A stretch of DNA of 64,000 bases from Phlegmacium glaucopus (GCA_015039465.1 MU130539.1:1-64000), one strand, 5' to 3'; numbered from the stretch's first letter, positions 49,001 through 60,941 are shown. The notes: a model not told the origin generated them from the letters alone. Translations and numbers: made by a program.

Positions 49001-50391
49001 GTCTAGATGAGATGTTAAATACAAAGCCACTGCTCAGAATAAAAGGTACGAACCTCGAGTTCTATCCGCATAGCCGTATCTAAACAAGATGGTTTAGCCC
49101 TATTCCTTAAAAACGTTATTTTATTTTTACCCTCAAAAAGATCCCATACAACATCCCCCGTACTGGGACAGATTGTAATCATGCCAATGGAGACATCAGC
49201 TGAGCTTTTCCCGGCATTCTCTATTAAACACATAAAAGGAGGAGGGTTATATTCGTCCAAATCATCCACGGAATCCAGCTCGTCTACATATCTGAAGAAC
49301 TTTGATCAGAAACGAATTACTTCCCTAAAGCCAAGGACGTACGTTGCGGACGTATATAGATGGGTGAGTTTACGCTCAAAAAGAGCGTTTCGATTGTCAC
49401 CAGCTTTCTTCAATGCAGCGGTTTCGATCTGGTTGACGATCCCTACTCGATAACCTTGTGCAAGCAATCTAAGGCTATGTTAGTTGTAAAGATTAGAATA
49501 GGTTGTAATTCACTTCTTGAGATGAACAGGACGTCGATGAGTTGGGATTGATGCCACCAGAAAATTCCGGTCGTTGAAAGCAACCATACCCAATTCTTTG
49601 GCTGCAATCTAGACGCACCACATCTCAGTTTGTTGAAATATCTTAAATTCCATAACACGAGAATTCACCTTTGCATCATCCCCAAAAAACTTGTATTTAT
49701 AGCCTACTTCCACCATCAAAACTGTTCCAAAGTTATCCTTCTTCAATCGTAAGATCTGTTGAGAAAACGAGGCCGATCAATTCCTGCATATTCGGAACTT
49801 AGTAACCCTCACCTGTAGCTCTAAAGGGGTATATGATTGTCCACTCGGGCCAAGTTCCACATGCTTCTTAGGCGACTTGACTGCGGCGTTACCGCCAGGC
49901 TTTCCCTTCCCTTTATCTTTGTGTGAGAACATATCAGTCAGTTTATTGAAACTTTCCTCTTCAGAGGAATCCACAGATTCATCGACCACCATAGAATCCT
50001 GATCCTTCTGAACAGTAGGAGACTCTTTTCTCAAGAAGCGATTGTTATCCTGCAGTAGTTTTCTCTTAAAGGCCTCATGACGCTCTTTCTCACTAGAAGT
50101 CCGGATTTTCTTGGCATTTAGTTGCTTTGACTTCTCAGGAGAAAATCGCCAATCGTCAGCGACATTAGTGGACCTTGCTGAAGACTTGGCGCGTGCGGAA
50201 GGTTCAGTGTCTTCACGACCAGAGAGCCGGGGGCGTTTTGTGGCGGGTAATCCGTCGTCGTCACTATCAACTGTTAGGTCAATAGGAGCGTTTGAAGTCG
50301 TCCGTTTTCGAGTCGCAAAGGGGGATTTCTGTGGGGAGGCCGACTGAAAGAAGGCCGAGATAGTGGGCTGGGATCTCTCTCTAGTTTGCAT
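46083..50391 (-). CDS. MSH3: DNA mismatch repair protein Msh3
   Basis: MutS homologue that pairs with Msh2 (MutS-beta) to recognise insertion-deletion loops. ATG 50391 gives [15 protein letters not shown], where residues 8-15 form a PCNA-binding PIP box (QxxIxxFF). A disordered, basic N-tail precedes the mismatch-binding domain: [40 protein letters not shown], and [18 protein letters not shown]. Connector and lever blocks follow ([30 protein letters not shown]). The ATPase has a Walker A TGPNMGGKSCCVRM split by an intron, [20 protein letters not shown], and [10 protein letters not shown]. The C-terminus ends DFIKNMKNM, stop 46083-46085. Intact. Its promoter region is interrupted upstream by the transposon at 50520. 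Confidence 0.96.
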
Positions 50392-50511
50392 AACAGGTCG
50401 TGAGGTAGTCAATAATCCTAATAGTATCGTGGGCTATAGCTATTTGTCAGACTTAGCGGCGCGCCACCGCGCCTGAATTTATGTGCAGTGTCCACGTGAT
50501 GGTGTTCCCAA
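50392..50511. promoter_or_regulatory. Remaining MSH3 upstream region
   Basis: 120 bp between the MSH3 ATG and the transposon's target duplication. Together with 57417-57438 it formed the original MSH3-ATP12 divergent interval of about 150 bp. Inferred from the insertion geometry. Confidence 0.6.
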
Positions 50512-50519
50512 GTTTGATT
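50512..50519. repeat. Target-site duplication, left
   Basis: GTTTGATT, identical to 57409-57416 and immediately outside the left TIR. Confidence 0.92.
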
Positions 50520-53500
50520 AGGACCCTGGTATATGCTGTGGAATGTCCGATCCAAAACTGCCAAATTTCGGCACTTATGTACGCGCCATTTTTCGGCGGT
50601 TCCATCCGCACTTTGGATCCGACCTACCTTTTAGACCCATTTCCGTCCGCAGTACTGATCAGACATCTACAGGCTCGAGATCCGTCCTCATAGAGGATCG
50701 GACATAGAATTTAGGCCAAAATGTACGCATAAAACAGGAATGGACTAAGAAACGACTGTAGTCAGGTCAGAGTAGGTTCTCCTCGTCCTCGCTATCACTC
50801 TCCAGAGCCTCTACAACAGTGTCTTTCGTTGCAGCCTGATAAAGGTCTCCCACTGTTCCTGAACGAACCCCTTTCTGGAGCACCTTCACCGCTTTATAGA
50901 GATCGTTGGAGCGTAGACGGAAGGCATCAAATACTGAAACCGAATATGTGTCGAGTGTGATGAGTGAGAATGGGTGGCCATCTGCCGTCTTGAGCTCCTG
51001 CGATGTTATATTGGATGCTGATGATGCAAGCGAGAAGAGGATATGTGTACGCGGTATTTGAAGGATGGTTGAGCTGGATAGTGATGGACAAGTCAACGAC
51101 GAAAACATTCCGTTTCCAGTAAAGACATTGAAGGTTCTGATGTAGACATATGAAAGCACCCCAATGCTTGGTGCTGATGGGATCCATTCATGTTTCGAGC
51201 CTTTACCCTCGCTCTTTGAGTACATAGTAATAACTGAGGAGATAAAGTTTTCAGCAGAGCAATTTAATTATATGAGGGTGATGTACCTTCACCCAGGATC
51301 ACCTCCTCCTTCGTGGTGCGCAAGGCGATGATCAGATTGCCGGGGTTAAGTGTGTTGAATGACGTGACATTGGCGATGTGGAAATTGTCATGAATTCCAC
51401 GGAAATTCGAGAATGCCTGGTCTCGAAGGTGGAGGAATTTCTATAAAACATCAAGGATTAGATGAAAAAATGGGAAATAATGACTAAATACAAACCGTTG
51501 CTGCTGCCATACGAACAGTGGCCTTGTTCTTTGCCTGGGTGGTACCACTAGATGCTTCGGTGAATGTTCCATTGTGGCGAACTTGACGGTTGACACCAGC
51601 TGTTGAAGTTGAAGTTGTCACTGCAACCCCAAGCGATGAAAGCTGAAGGAGTAATGACTCGCGCAAGGTCGGGCCTTCTTCTACGAAACGCCTGAATGTC
51701 CGATCATTGAATGTGAGTGTCGTTGCGGTATGCCCACGTTGGCGAACAGCTTTAGCCATAAAAGAGGTTTCGTGTCGACGTCGTTCAGCAACAAGAATTT
51801 CACGATTGAGCTGGTGTTCGGCAGTTATAAATGATAGTGGAGAGGCGGACCATGGCGTAGGAGGCTGAGTAATCTGGTTAGGGAACCATAAGACAAGACT
51901 ACATGATGTAGACTTACCAGTAAAGGCAACGGTAAATCCAAGCTGGGTTCAGGATCGGAGTGAGTGAGCTGGCTTTGGATGGTTGCTTTGACTTTCTTGG
52001 TTGTGATTTCCGTTGAATCAGCTAGCTCATCACTGGAAAATATCAATACGCAACAATTCTTGAACACAAAGAGGATAGTACTCACAATGCAAGCGAACGG
52101 TCTATGCTATCGGCAACAAGTGCCATTTCATAAGCTTCAACACGGTTCTCTTCCTTGGCAGTGAGTGATGGAGCCTGATAGAGTGCAAGGGCTTGGGCAA
52201 GAGTTTGGGGACCTTGACGTGAAGCCGACTTTGGATCTCGCTGTCTCTTCTCCGGTGCAATATAGCAGCCTAACATCTGTTTCGCATTAATACCAAGCGA
52301 TAAAAGCAGCTGTTCTGCCTCCCTGAAAGCAGCATCAGAAGCATTAGCAAGGTCGTCATCAGAGGGATAACGAAGGAGCTCCTTCAGGTCAAGGTCATCT
52401 GCCTTGAAGTAAGTGTGATGATACCCTGCAGCAGTCTGATTAGCCTGCTCCTCAGCCGACAGATCGCCAAATGCTCCAAGGAGAAATGCTTGGAGCTTTG
52501 GCTGGGCATTGAGCATGTCGGCGAAGGTGAAGTCCTTTTTGATTTGCCGCATAACGCCAAAGACATGCTCACATGGTTCAGTTGAATGAAGCCACGGAAG
52601 AAAAGGGTATCGGGGGTAATACTTCCGGTAGATGAGGATGAGTGAGAGAAGACTTTCCGAGAGTGTCATGAAGATGTCAAAAGATTCGCGAGATATGAAC
52701 TGAATGTTGGTGGAGTAGTCAGGGTGGGAGACAATATAAGACCTCCACGCCATGAGGAAAAATCTTGCACGTAAAACCATTTTGGCTCGAGTGACATGGC
52801 TGATATTGCGATTCTGCCAGGCATCAACAAGCTCCCCGAGCACAAAAAGGTAAACCGAGAGTCCCCGTTGATCATGGTACTCCTTCATCTGGAAATTGAG
52901 TGCTGATGCAGAAAATGTACGAGCAGCAGCACGGTCATCCTGGCGATCCAACTTCTCAATATCACGAGTGAACAGCGGACCTGTGGCATTTATTGCAAGT
53001 TCGCGAAGCTGCGCAAAAAAGGCAGCAAAAAAACCCATAATGAGAATGCGGGCGCCGGTGAGAAGCTGGTTTCGTGCAGTTTTCAATGCATGCTTGGAGT
53101 CTTGCACCGCAACAAAGGGGTATAGTCCTCTATATAGGCCAATGTGGAGAAGGGTGTTGCCGGAAGGACCAAGGGATTTTGTTGGGATGATGTATTTGAC
53201 ATAACCAGATGCGGAATCTGTGATTAGGCTTTGGGTCCGTCGTTCAACCTCAGTGCCGTCAGATGCGAGAGAGACTGGATGAATGTTCTGCTGATGCAAG
53301 AGATCAGCTAGCTTGATGTGCATCAGATGAAGGCCTTCAGCGTCCTCAGATGATCCTCGGGCAACAGCTGCGATGAGGATGGGTGGTATCTTGGGGAGTG
53401 GAATGGTTAGTAGCCAAATACGAAGCTATCGAAATCATCAATTAATTACATATTGCCATGAAAAATATTCCAATCAATCGGCTTACTTTTTCTGCCTTAT

Positions 53501-56500
53501 CAAGCTGGGCTTTCTGAAGTACACAGTCAATATCGTCATAGGACTGGACAAGCAATTCTCCATCCACACTTCCAATAACAATACAAACGTCCTTCGATTT
53601 CTGGAAGACAGAGATAGCAGGTTCTAGCTCTGTGTCGTCCCATGATAACGCAAGAGGTCCATAGTATTCATACTTTTTGATGAGTGCGGCAGCTAGAGTG
53701 ATATGATTGTCAGCAGAGAGACCAGGTTGAAAACGAGGCATCTTTGCTCGCAGTTTCCTGGTAATTATTTTAGTTTAGCGATTAGAAGTGTCAGATAATA
53801 CAACATACCTAATACTATGCATTGTACGGCCACCAAAATGTCGCCTAAATGTCTCATATGCTCTGGTTGAGGTGGATGCAAGGAGGTTGCAGAAGTTGTT
53901 GAACGTGTTGGTGTATTTCATATTACAAAGAGATTTGCCTTTTCGGATGCGGTCTGCTTTGATGACGAATGCCTCAACCATCCCAAGCAAGGTGTCAGAC
54001 TTGTAGAGACCATCGAGAACTCCTTGAGCAAATTTAAGCCATGGAGAGCAGCCATCATCCTGACCAACAGCAGACCAAGTCAGTGTCAGGTTAAGAACGA
54101 TCAGAATTGCATACCTTCTCAACAAGCTCTCGAACACCTTTGTACTTGAGGTAGATGGTTCCAAGCTCTGGGTTACGATATGCTTTCGGAACATACTTCA
54201 TATCTTCCTCACTTGGCATTGGTCGATTGATTGCAACGAGGAACTTGTGGACCTTATATAGTCCATCACATTCTGAACATGGACGTAGAGGAGCAGAGGC
54301 AGACCCATGTACAGTAACCTCGCAAGCAGATGAAAAGATTGAGCTTGTAGAACGGGATATCTTCCAGAGTTGAGATAATTCTTCTCGTCGAAGGACCATC
54401 TTCTGCTGTCGTGCACTGAGATCCTTCCAGAGGACTCCATCCTTATATTTGAAGAGGTCCTTGGCAATAGTGTGTCGGGAAGGGGCTCCGCCACCAGTGG
54501 AAGATGTTCGGCTCATGTAGCGATCAATGCGAGGGTCGGTGTTGCGCAACAGGCCAGGACAAGGAGAAGGGATGGTACCACTGACATTTGGCTTAGGAAC
54601 GCTAGCTGACTTGACAAATCCAAGTGACAAAAGTGAGCATGTCACTAAGCCGGTGGAACGGTTCTTCAAGCACTTCTTGGTTGCTCGGTGCTCCTTCCAT
54701 CGCCGAACATCATATGGAACACGCATAGTTAGCCACTCAGTGCATGCTGAACAACGAATAAGAAGTAAATTGTTGTCCCGAAATTCTGCATGTGGATCCT
54801 CATTGTAAATCTTTTGGCGGAAATTGTTGAGTCGGCGGTTGGTAGGAAAGTCTTTTGACCTTTTGACATCATTGCGTAAAGATTTCTGCAAAGCCCACGA
54901 TGATCCAGGCTTCACACTGCCACAGCCACGACGCCGAGCCAAAAGGCAGCCTTCATGAGAATCTGATTCTTCACCACTGATTCTATCAAAAAGATCTTCA
55001 GATACAAGAGAGTGCGGTCGTTTATGGCCAGATATTTCGTCAGAAAAGGAGGGTGTTGAGGAATTGGATGATGGAAAAAGGCTGGGCGCATTGTCGGTAG
55101 AAATTTGAGTCGATGCACTGCTACTGTCACTTTCTGTATCCGAGGACTGGAAATCACTTAAGTTGTTGCTCAATGTGTATAGAGATGGAGACAAACCTCG
55201 GATAAGACATTAAAATCAGCAGAGAGACGGAGGAACCATTCCATGCGCCGAACAGCTGCGCTTTGTGGGTTCCAAATTGAGTATTGGAGGAGGATGGTGG
55301 CCATGAGGTCGAGGACTATAATGCCACATGAAAATCCATCACGCTGCCGTGGTAGATCAAAATTGAAGGGGCTGGGTTGAAGATGAGGTATATGAGGTGC
55401 AAGTGAGGTTAACCACCATTGAACAAGGTTGAGAATTGAAGGTGGTGGTGAAATTCCATGATGGAGGCAATCAGCATATGAGTACGTTGCGTCAGATAGG
55501 TTAACTTGTAAAAGTGTCCAATGATTCCCAAACACGTGGAGTGGGAGAAAGATAACGTCCACATTGTGTGTACTAATGAGATGGTCCAGTCGAGTCCGGG
55601 GAACATAACTAACTTCAGCAGCTTGAGCATGTTGCAATTGTTGGATATGAAGGCAGTTGATGATTTCTGTTCATCGGCTGGTTCCAACTTGACGGAGGAT
55701 CCAATCAGAGCCAGCATTGATCATCTCGTCATCAAGCCACTCGTTACTCAAGAACAAGGCAAGATGCCTGGCAGTAAATTGAACGTCTTTACCAAACCCC
55801 ATGATTTCACCCCTCCAAGGCACTACAGAGAGGCGAGTATGGCACTCGTTGACAATGTCAGGGGTTTCAATTGGAGTTGAGTCGCTCTGAAGGAGAGCAG
55901 CCGCTTCCAGCCACTTCCGTGTGGCCTCCCAACGTGCCGTATCTGCCCTGTAGACCTGTAGTTCTTGGACAAAATTTTGGGTCCAGAGTGGGTACCGGTC
56001 AGGATGTTGATCAAAACATATTGACTTGCAACCAGATAGCCAGGCCTGCTCCAGGCCAACTTTCTCGAAGGCTGCAAGGACTGCCTTGCCTCCGAAGAAA
56101 ATTGGATGGTCGAGCAAATTGTCTTTGGAAGTGGGGTTACCGAATACAGTTGGGGCGAAAGCAGATAGAAGTAGTGTGGTGGAAGCTGAAGTACTAGAAG
56201 GGAGAGTTGTTGCATGGAGATCTGACACCGAGACCTGAGGTTGGGGGATGAGGTCGAGCATCCACACAGGGACATTCTGTACATCTGCGAAGGCTAGCCG
56301 GACGTGCAGGGGCAATGTTGCTGACCATGTCTTTCCCATCGCTATCCACTCATCAGGATTGAAGAGCTGTCGAGTGGTTGTTATCTCTTCAGCGGAGAAC
56401 ACATCAACTATCTCGGTATCTGGTCCAAACAGTTTACAGCCATCGCCGCCACCTGTGAGACGGACTGGAATAAATGAACCGTTTATGTGACAGGAAATGG

Positions 56501-57408
56501 AAATCTTGCCTTTGTTGCACATTATAGCGAGTTCAAGTAAGTTGTTGTACAAGTAGAGATTCGAATGTGAGGGGGATATTTCATGCACAAAATTCATGCC
56601 CATCTCACCACCGATCATATAAGAAACCAAGTCGCAAAAAAAATAAAGATCGAGAGTTTGATCCAAATTCAATAATGCAATAGTCCCTGAATTCTAGCGC
56701 CTAGTATTTGATTGACCTTAATCTGCATATTGCACCACTCTTCGTGAGCCAGGACGAGCCACAGAATGACCAAGTAAGATGGTTACAAAGTCCTCCCCTT
56801 CAGCTTCTAAGCAATAGTGAATGACAAACTAAGTGTTGAAAGCAAGCAATGAGCTTCAAGGATGATTGAAACCAACAGAATTAACTTGAGAAACTGACCT
56901 TCTAACATATCTCAGAGTCTACACTGTTGATCGCAACAGTTCTTAGCGCTGCGCCTGGCAATTAAAGACAGTGGGTTGCGCTAATCCAAATAAGTCATGA
57001 TTGTGGATGAATACTCGGAACGATCGAGAGACTTACTTCAGAATCACTTGACCGCTGATCACACAACACCACACAAAAACACCCTGGGATGAATTGCACT
57101 ATTCTAAATGGGCTATCGTCATCAAGAGCAACAAAGGATACGCCCACCGAGAGGTCTGGTCCAGGGAGGTAGATCATCAGGTGAGATGGGTGATAGATAA
57201 AATTTTGCAAGCTCTGGTCAACAGCCACAAATGTACGCAAATGGGATCGGACCTTGCTACCGACCGGCCATTTGTGGACCCAAAATGGATCGGACCTCTG
57301 GCCAAATTTCAGACTTTCTGTCCGCACAAGGATCGGACATAGGCCGATTTTGGGACCCACTTCCGTCCGCATACGGATCGGACATCCGACAGCATATACC
57401 AGGGTCCT
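50520..57408 (-). mobile_element. 6889-bp DNA transposon encoding Ulp1-like protease/transposase
   Basis: The terminal inverted repeats start AGGACCCTGGTATATGCTGT at both ends (50520-50539 and, reversed, 57389-57408) and extend to 34 bp with two mismatches. A perfect 8-bp target duplication GTTTGATT lies at 50512-50519 and 57409-57416. The subterminal 200 bp at each end repeat GGATCGGACAT / ATGTCCGATCC and TCCGTCCGCA motifs. One long minus-strand gene fills the interior. The 8-bp duplication and Ulp1 domain recall Zisupton (KDZ group), while parts of the core recall P-element/THAP9 transposases. The superfamily is not settled. Confidence 0.93.
50767..56618 (-). pseudogene. Ulp1 protease-zinc finger-DDE-like transposase (one nonsense codon)
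   Basis: Multi-exon minus-strand gene of the 50520-57408 element, from about ATG 56618 (MIGGEMGMNFVHEI) to stop 50767-50769. In order: a C48/Ulp1-like protease domain (LFLSNEWLDDEMINAGSDWI; catalytic His in VFGNHWTLLQV, Asp in SYADCL, Cys in RQRDGFSCGIIVLD); a Ser-rich linker; a CxxC...H...C finger (CSACTEWLTMRVPYDVRRWK, EHRATKKC); then a core with LALSWDDTELEPAISVF, VSLASDGTEVERR, QDSKHALKTARNQLLTG and HSTEPCEHVFGVMRQ, whose acidic residues are candidate DDE positions; and an acidic tail. An in-frame TGA at 55671-55673 breaks the protease domain while the same frame continues (TEIINCLHIQQLQHAQ). Otherwise introns and frames look sound. Confidence 0.8.
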
Positions 57409-57416
57409 GTTTGATT
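57409..57416. repeat. Target-site duplication, right
   Basis: GTTTGATT, identical to 50512-50519; it ends 22 bp before the ATP12 start codon. Confidence 0.92.
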
Positions 57417-57438
57417 CTACATTTTCTTTTCTTCCAAA

Positions 57439-58577
57439 ATGCTCATTGAGCACCTGGGGCATCCTCTCCGTTTGCGACTCGCTTGCCAGTCAGGAGCTAG
57501 GCTATTTCCTAAAACTACTGGGTTACGATGGCAATCCACGACCACACAAACACATGACGGACCACCAGTTACAGATACGAACCGTATTGTCACTCAGCTT
57601 TCGTTATTCGGTCTAGACTAACCACTTAGTAACACAGGGGCTGAGGCAACTCAAAAAAGGTTCTGGAAGGAAGTTGGCATTGAGAGACGCGGAGATTCAC
57701 TTACCGTGACTCTTGACAAACGTGCTCTCAAAACACCCGCTGGACAAACTCTTTTACTACCATTAAACAAAACTTTACCTGCGGCTCTTATTGCAGCTGA
57801 ATGGGACCACCAAGAAATCCTCCTGAAACCCCATGCTCTTCCTATGGTAAAATGCAACTATTAGGTTAAACTGGATGCCCCTTATCTAAATCTTAGACGT
57901 CTATTGTTTCAAGAGCGTTAGATGCCATGAAAGATGATAAAACTCGCGCCGAGGTTCGCGAGGCTCTTTTAAAATACCTTGATACTGATACCATATGGTG
58001 TGTTCTCGACCCCTTTCTGTCTTTACCAGCGAAATGTCTTGCTGAATGATCGCCTAGCTTCTTCCACAATAATCCCGAACCATTAGAGCGGCTCCAGACT
58101 AAGCACTGGACTCCCTTGCTGAATTGGGCCAGGAAAAATTTTGATGTCGAATTTAACATTTCAGAGTCCATTCTCTCCGCGGCTCAACCAATAGCAACTC
58201 GAGAGAAATTACGGAAAGTCATGGAATCTTTTGACCAATGGGAAATGGCAGGTCTGTCAATATGTTTTCATCGAGCCTTTCAGAAATTATTCATGAAAAC
58301 TTGTTAGCAATGGAACGCGCTACATACGGCTCGAAGTCTTTGATTATTGCTTTGGCTTTGATCCAGAATCACCTCACAGTAGAAGAAGCCGCCTTGGCTG
58401 CAACTGTTGAAGTGAACAGCCAGATTGAACGCTGGGGCGAGGTTGAAGATAGTGAGCAACTCATTCATTTCGAACTTTGATAACTTTGTGATCTTATCCA
58501 ATATAGCTCACGATGTAGATTATCACGATGTCCGCAGACAACTTGGAAGCGCTGCCTGTCTGCTGTCTAGTATATGA
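57439..58577 (+). CDS. ATP12: Mitochondrial F1 ATPase assembly chaperone Atp12
   Basis: Chaperone that holds the F1 alpha subunit during ATP synthase assembly in the matrix. ATG 57439 starts a basic, hydroxylated presequence (MLIEHLGHPLRLRLACQSGA). An intron with donor GTATTG joins DTNR to AEATQKRFWKEVGIERRGDS, followed by LTVTLDKRALKTPAGQTLLL, AALIAAEWDHQEILLKPHAL, SRALDAMKDD and CFFHNNPEPL. The C-terminal helical domain has ATYGSKSLIIALALIQNHLT and VNSQIERWGEVEDTHDVDY, ending ACLLSSI at stop 58575-58577. Complete. The transposon's right end lies 30 bp upstream, so the 5' leader and most promoter DNA now come from the element. Confidence 0.94.
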
Positions 58578-59265
58578 TATTACCAGCAGTGTCAGCTGCT
58601 CTCCATGGGACAGAAACTTTCGCTCCCATCAATCACAACTGGCACTTTAGCTCCCTGCTGTTTTGTAAGACATCAACAGCTCCTGGAAGGGTAATTCATG
58701 TAATGGAATTCCGCTCCAAGTCGTGCCAAGACAAAATGGATGAATCGAGCTCGATGCATCACAAGTATATGTATGCTTCGCGGTCAACTTTTGGGACCGT
58801 TTTTGAATTGTCCAGACCTCTTTAAAGACGCTCGTGGATATCAGACCATATTTCTCGTTGATTCTTGCTGGCCAGCCCTGAGTACGAGGATAATGTCCGG
58901 GATGCTGAAGACGTAAATCGGCCTTACACAGGTTTGAACGTAACTCAAGTCATGATTCACTTCTCAAGTGCATCACTCCTTCTGATAGATTTGATCAGAG
59001 CTACTGCAAGATGGTCATTTTCTTGTATTTAAAATATACGACGGTACTTTACTCGATAGGACATGAGTCCTTTTCGAAATGGGGAAATGTTTAATTGTGC
59101 GTTAAAACTGGCCGTACTCTCCGATCTCTACTTGGAGGGCAATCCTTGAGTTTATGTAATATTGGGTAAGTGGCTTTCCTGATCCGCGACATTTTCCGCT
59201 CTCCCGATGGCGGGGGGCATGTGACAAATAGATTCGTACGGATCATATAATTTATTATAAGTAAC
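58578..59265. other. Intergenic, no gene seen
   Basis: About 690 bp between ATP12 and the next small ORF. An 83-codon plus frame from 58574 has no recognisable domain and overlaps the ATP12 stop. Confidence 0.45.
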
Positions 59266-59649
59266 ATGGGTCCAGACAGTGTCGTCCCCATGGCTCGTTC
59301 ACCCCTCCTTGATTCTTTCGACCCCTTCGCAACACACCCCTTCACCAATAACTCTGGCCTCACACCTCCACCTCCTTTACCGTCCCTCTATCCATCATCT
59401 ATTCATTCACAACTAATCCCGGCATCATCCTCTTCAATACAAACCGTGAACTTGGTGTCACTATCACTGAATACCTCTCCACTGGCATCTCCTCCACTTC
59501 AAAAGCAACCCGTTCCCCTAAGCTCGCCAGTAGCAACCCCATCTCGTTCACCCCCGATATTTGTCCCTTATCGCAGGGATACCTCATCGCCAGACCTGGT
59601 TCTGAAGAAAAAAACAATACCTCACAGTGCGCCTCGAGGCACAAAATGA
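59266..59649 (+). CDS. Small Pro/Ser-rich hypothetical protein
   Basis: Intronless frame of 127 residues with an ATG at 59266. Rich in Ser, Pro, Leu and Thr (GLTPPPPLPSLYPSS, SPLASPPLQKQ), with a denser end, RSPPIFVPYRRDTSSPDLVL KKK split by charged residues. No domain recognised; likely disordered. Length, codon continuity and a clear downstream AT-rich region support it as a gene, but only moderately. Confidence 0.5.
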   Translation: MGPDSVVPMARSPLLDSFDPFATHPFTNNSGLTPPPPLPSLYPSSIHSQLIPASSSSIQTVNLVSLSLNTSPLASPPLQKQPVPLSSPVATPSRSPPIFVPYRRDTSSPDLVLKKKTIPHSAPRGTK

Positions 59650-60023
59650 TCCGATACCCTTAGATATATCCAATGTACGACATATCTCTTCTTCAATTAT
59701 CACTACACTCATACTAAAACATTACTTTTACCCATCTTACAGTTTCTATCATGACCCTATGAAAAGGCGAATTTCCTAGAACATACCCCATGTTGTACCT
59801 GAGTTCAAGATCAAACACATTCGCAATCCCATGCTGTTATTGAAAGCTATGAGTTCAGTGATACGTGCAAGAGCCTTCCGCACTGAGCGGATCATCATCG
59901 TACGCAAATCGTACGCTTGCGCCCGCGAACGTTTAACCAGTCCTTAATTATAGGTGGACACACAGACTCGGGGCTCAGAGATTACATAATAACGTTCTAA
60001 TCTAATCCGTTGCTATCAACGAC
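59650..60023. other. Intergenic, 374 bp
   Basis: 3' flank of the small ORF and promoter side of NTAQ1. No distinct element seen. Confidence 0.45.
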
Positions 60024-60941
60024 ATGATTCCTCCACCTTTGCCCTCGAATTATATATACACAAGTTGCTGGTGCGAAGAAAATATCTATCTTCTTTGCCA
60101 AAACTTTATACAGAACCAATCGCTAAGAGATTTATGGGAAGTTTTCGCTATCTTCATCTCCAACTCTAATAAAACGGTTAGCTGGCACAACCTTTGAACT
60201 TTGAAGTACTTGAGCCTAACACAGTGTTTCCCTCTTTTTTGGGATGTTTTGTATAAAGGTTGCTCTATGGTACCAAAAGGCGGCACAGTTTGAAGAAGAT
60301 CCTGTGCTTTGGGACTATCACGTTGTTCTTTTACTTCGCCCTCGACAGGGGGTTGAAGAGAGCATGGGATTTAACGATCATGACATGAGCTGGGTATATG
60401 ACTTTGATACTACTCTACCGGTTCCTTGTCCCGGGCAAGGCAAGTCCTCATTCGACTGTTTCCTGCCTGATTGCTGAAATGGCGTCGTGTAGCTTATTTC
60501 GACATGACTTTTCCATCCAAGGACCTTGTGTTCCAATATGAGAGGTATCTGATCAAGCCGCAACTGGATAACTTTTAGAGTGACATTTGTTTTTTGATAC
60601 TATCTTCAGTAGATTTCGGGTTGTGCCAGCGGCTCAGTTTCTCCAGCATTTTGCCTCTGATCGATCTCACATGGTGTGTTATTAGCTTGCCAACTCGCCG
60701 TTTATTATGATCTCTGAAAACTTTGAAGCTAAAAAAATCCGGGAGTACTTCAGATATGACTCAGCAGAGTGGGGCTTATCTGTCCCCACCGCCACTTTAC
60801 AAACCTCTTTGCGGACCTTCGGCTGCTGAGAGGGGTGTCGAGAACAACTTGATGTCGCATTTCGTCTCCATGACGCCAATAGATAATATAGATGATTATG
60901 GAAAAGTACTTGATAGGACTGGAATCGAGTCTTTTTTGTAG
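60024..60941 (+). CDS. NTAQ1: Protein N-terminal glutamine amidohydrolase (NTAQ1)
   Basis: Deamidates N-terminal Gln to Glu in the Arg/N-degron pathway. ATG 60024 gives MIPPPLPSNYIYTSCWCEEN, the family start with the catalytic Cys. An intron follows IFISNSNKT; the next exon gives VALWYQKAAQF, then PVLWDYHVVLLLRPRQG (catalytic His) and SWVYDFDTTLPVPCPGQ (catalytic Asp). A GC-AG intron (donor CAAG|GCAAGT near 60437) joins to YFDMTFPSKDLVFQYE. Later exons give VVPAAQFLQHFASDRSHM and the C-terminal LSPPPLYKPLCG and NLMSHFVSM, then stop 60939-60941. All core motifs are in order. Confidence 0.9.
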
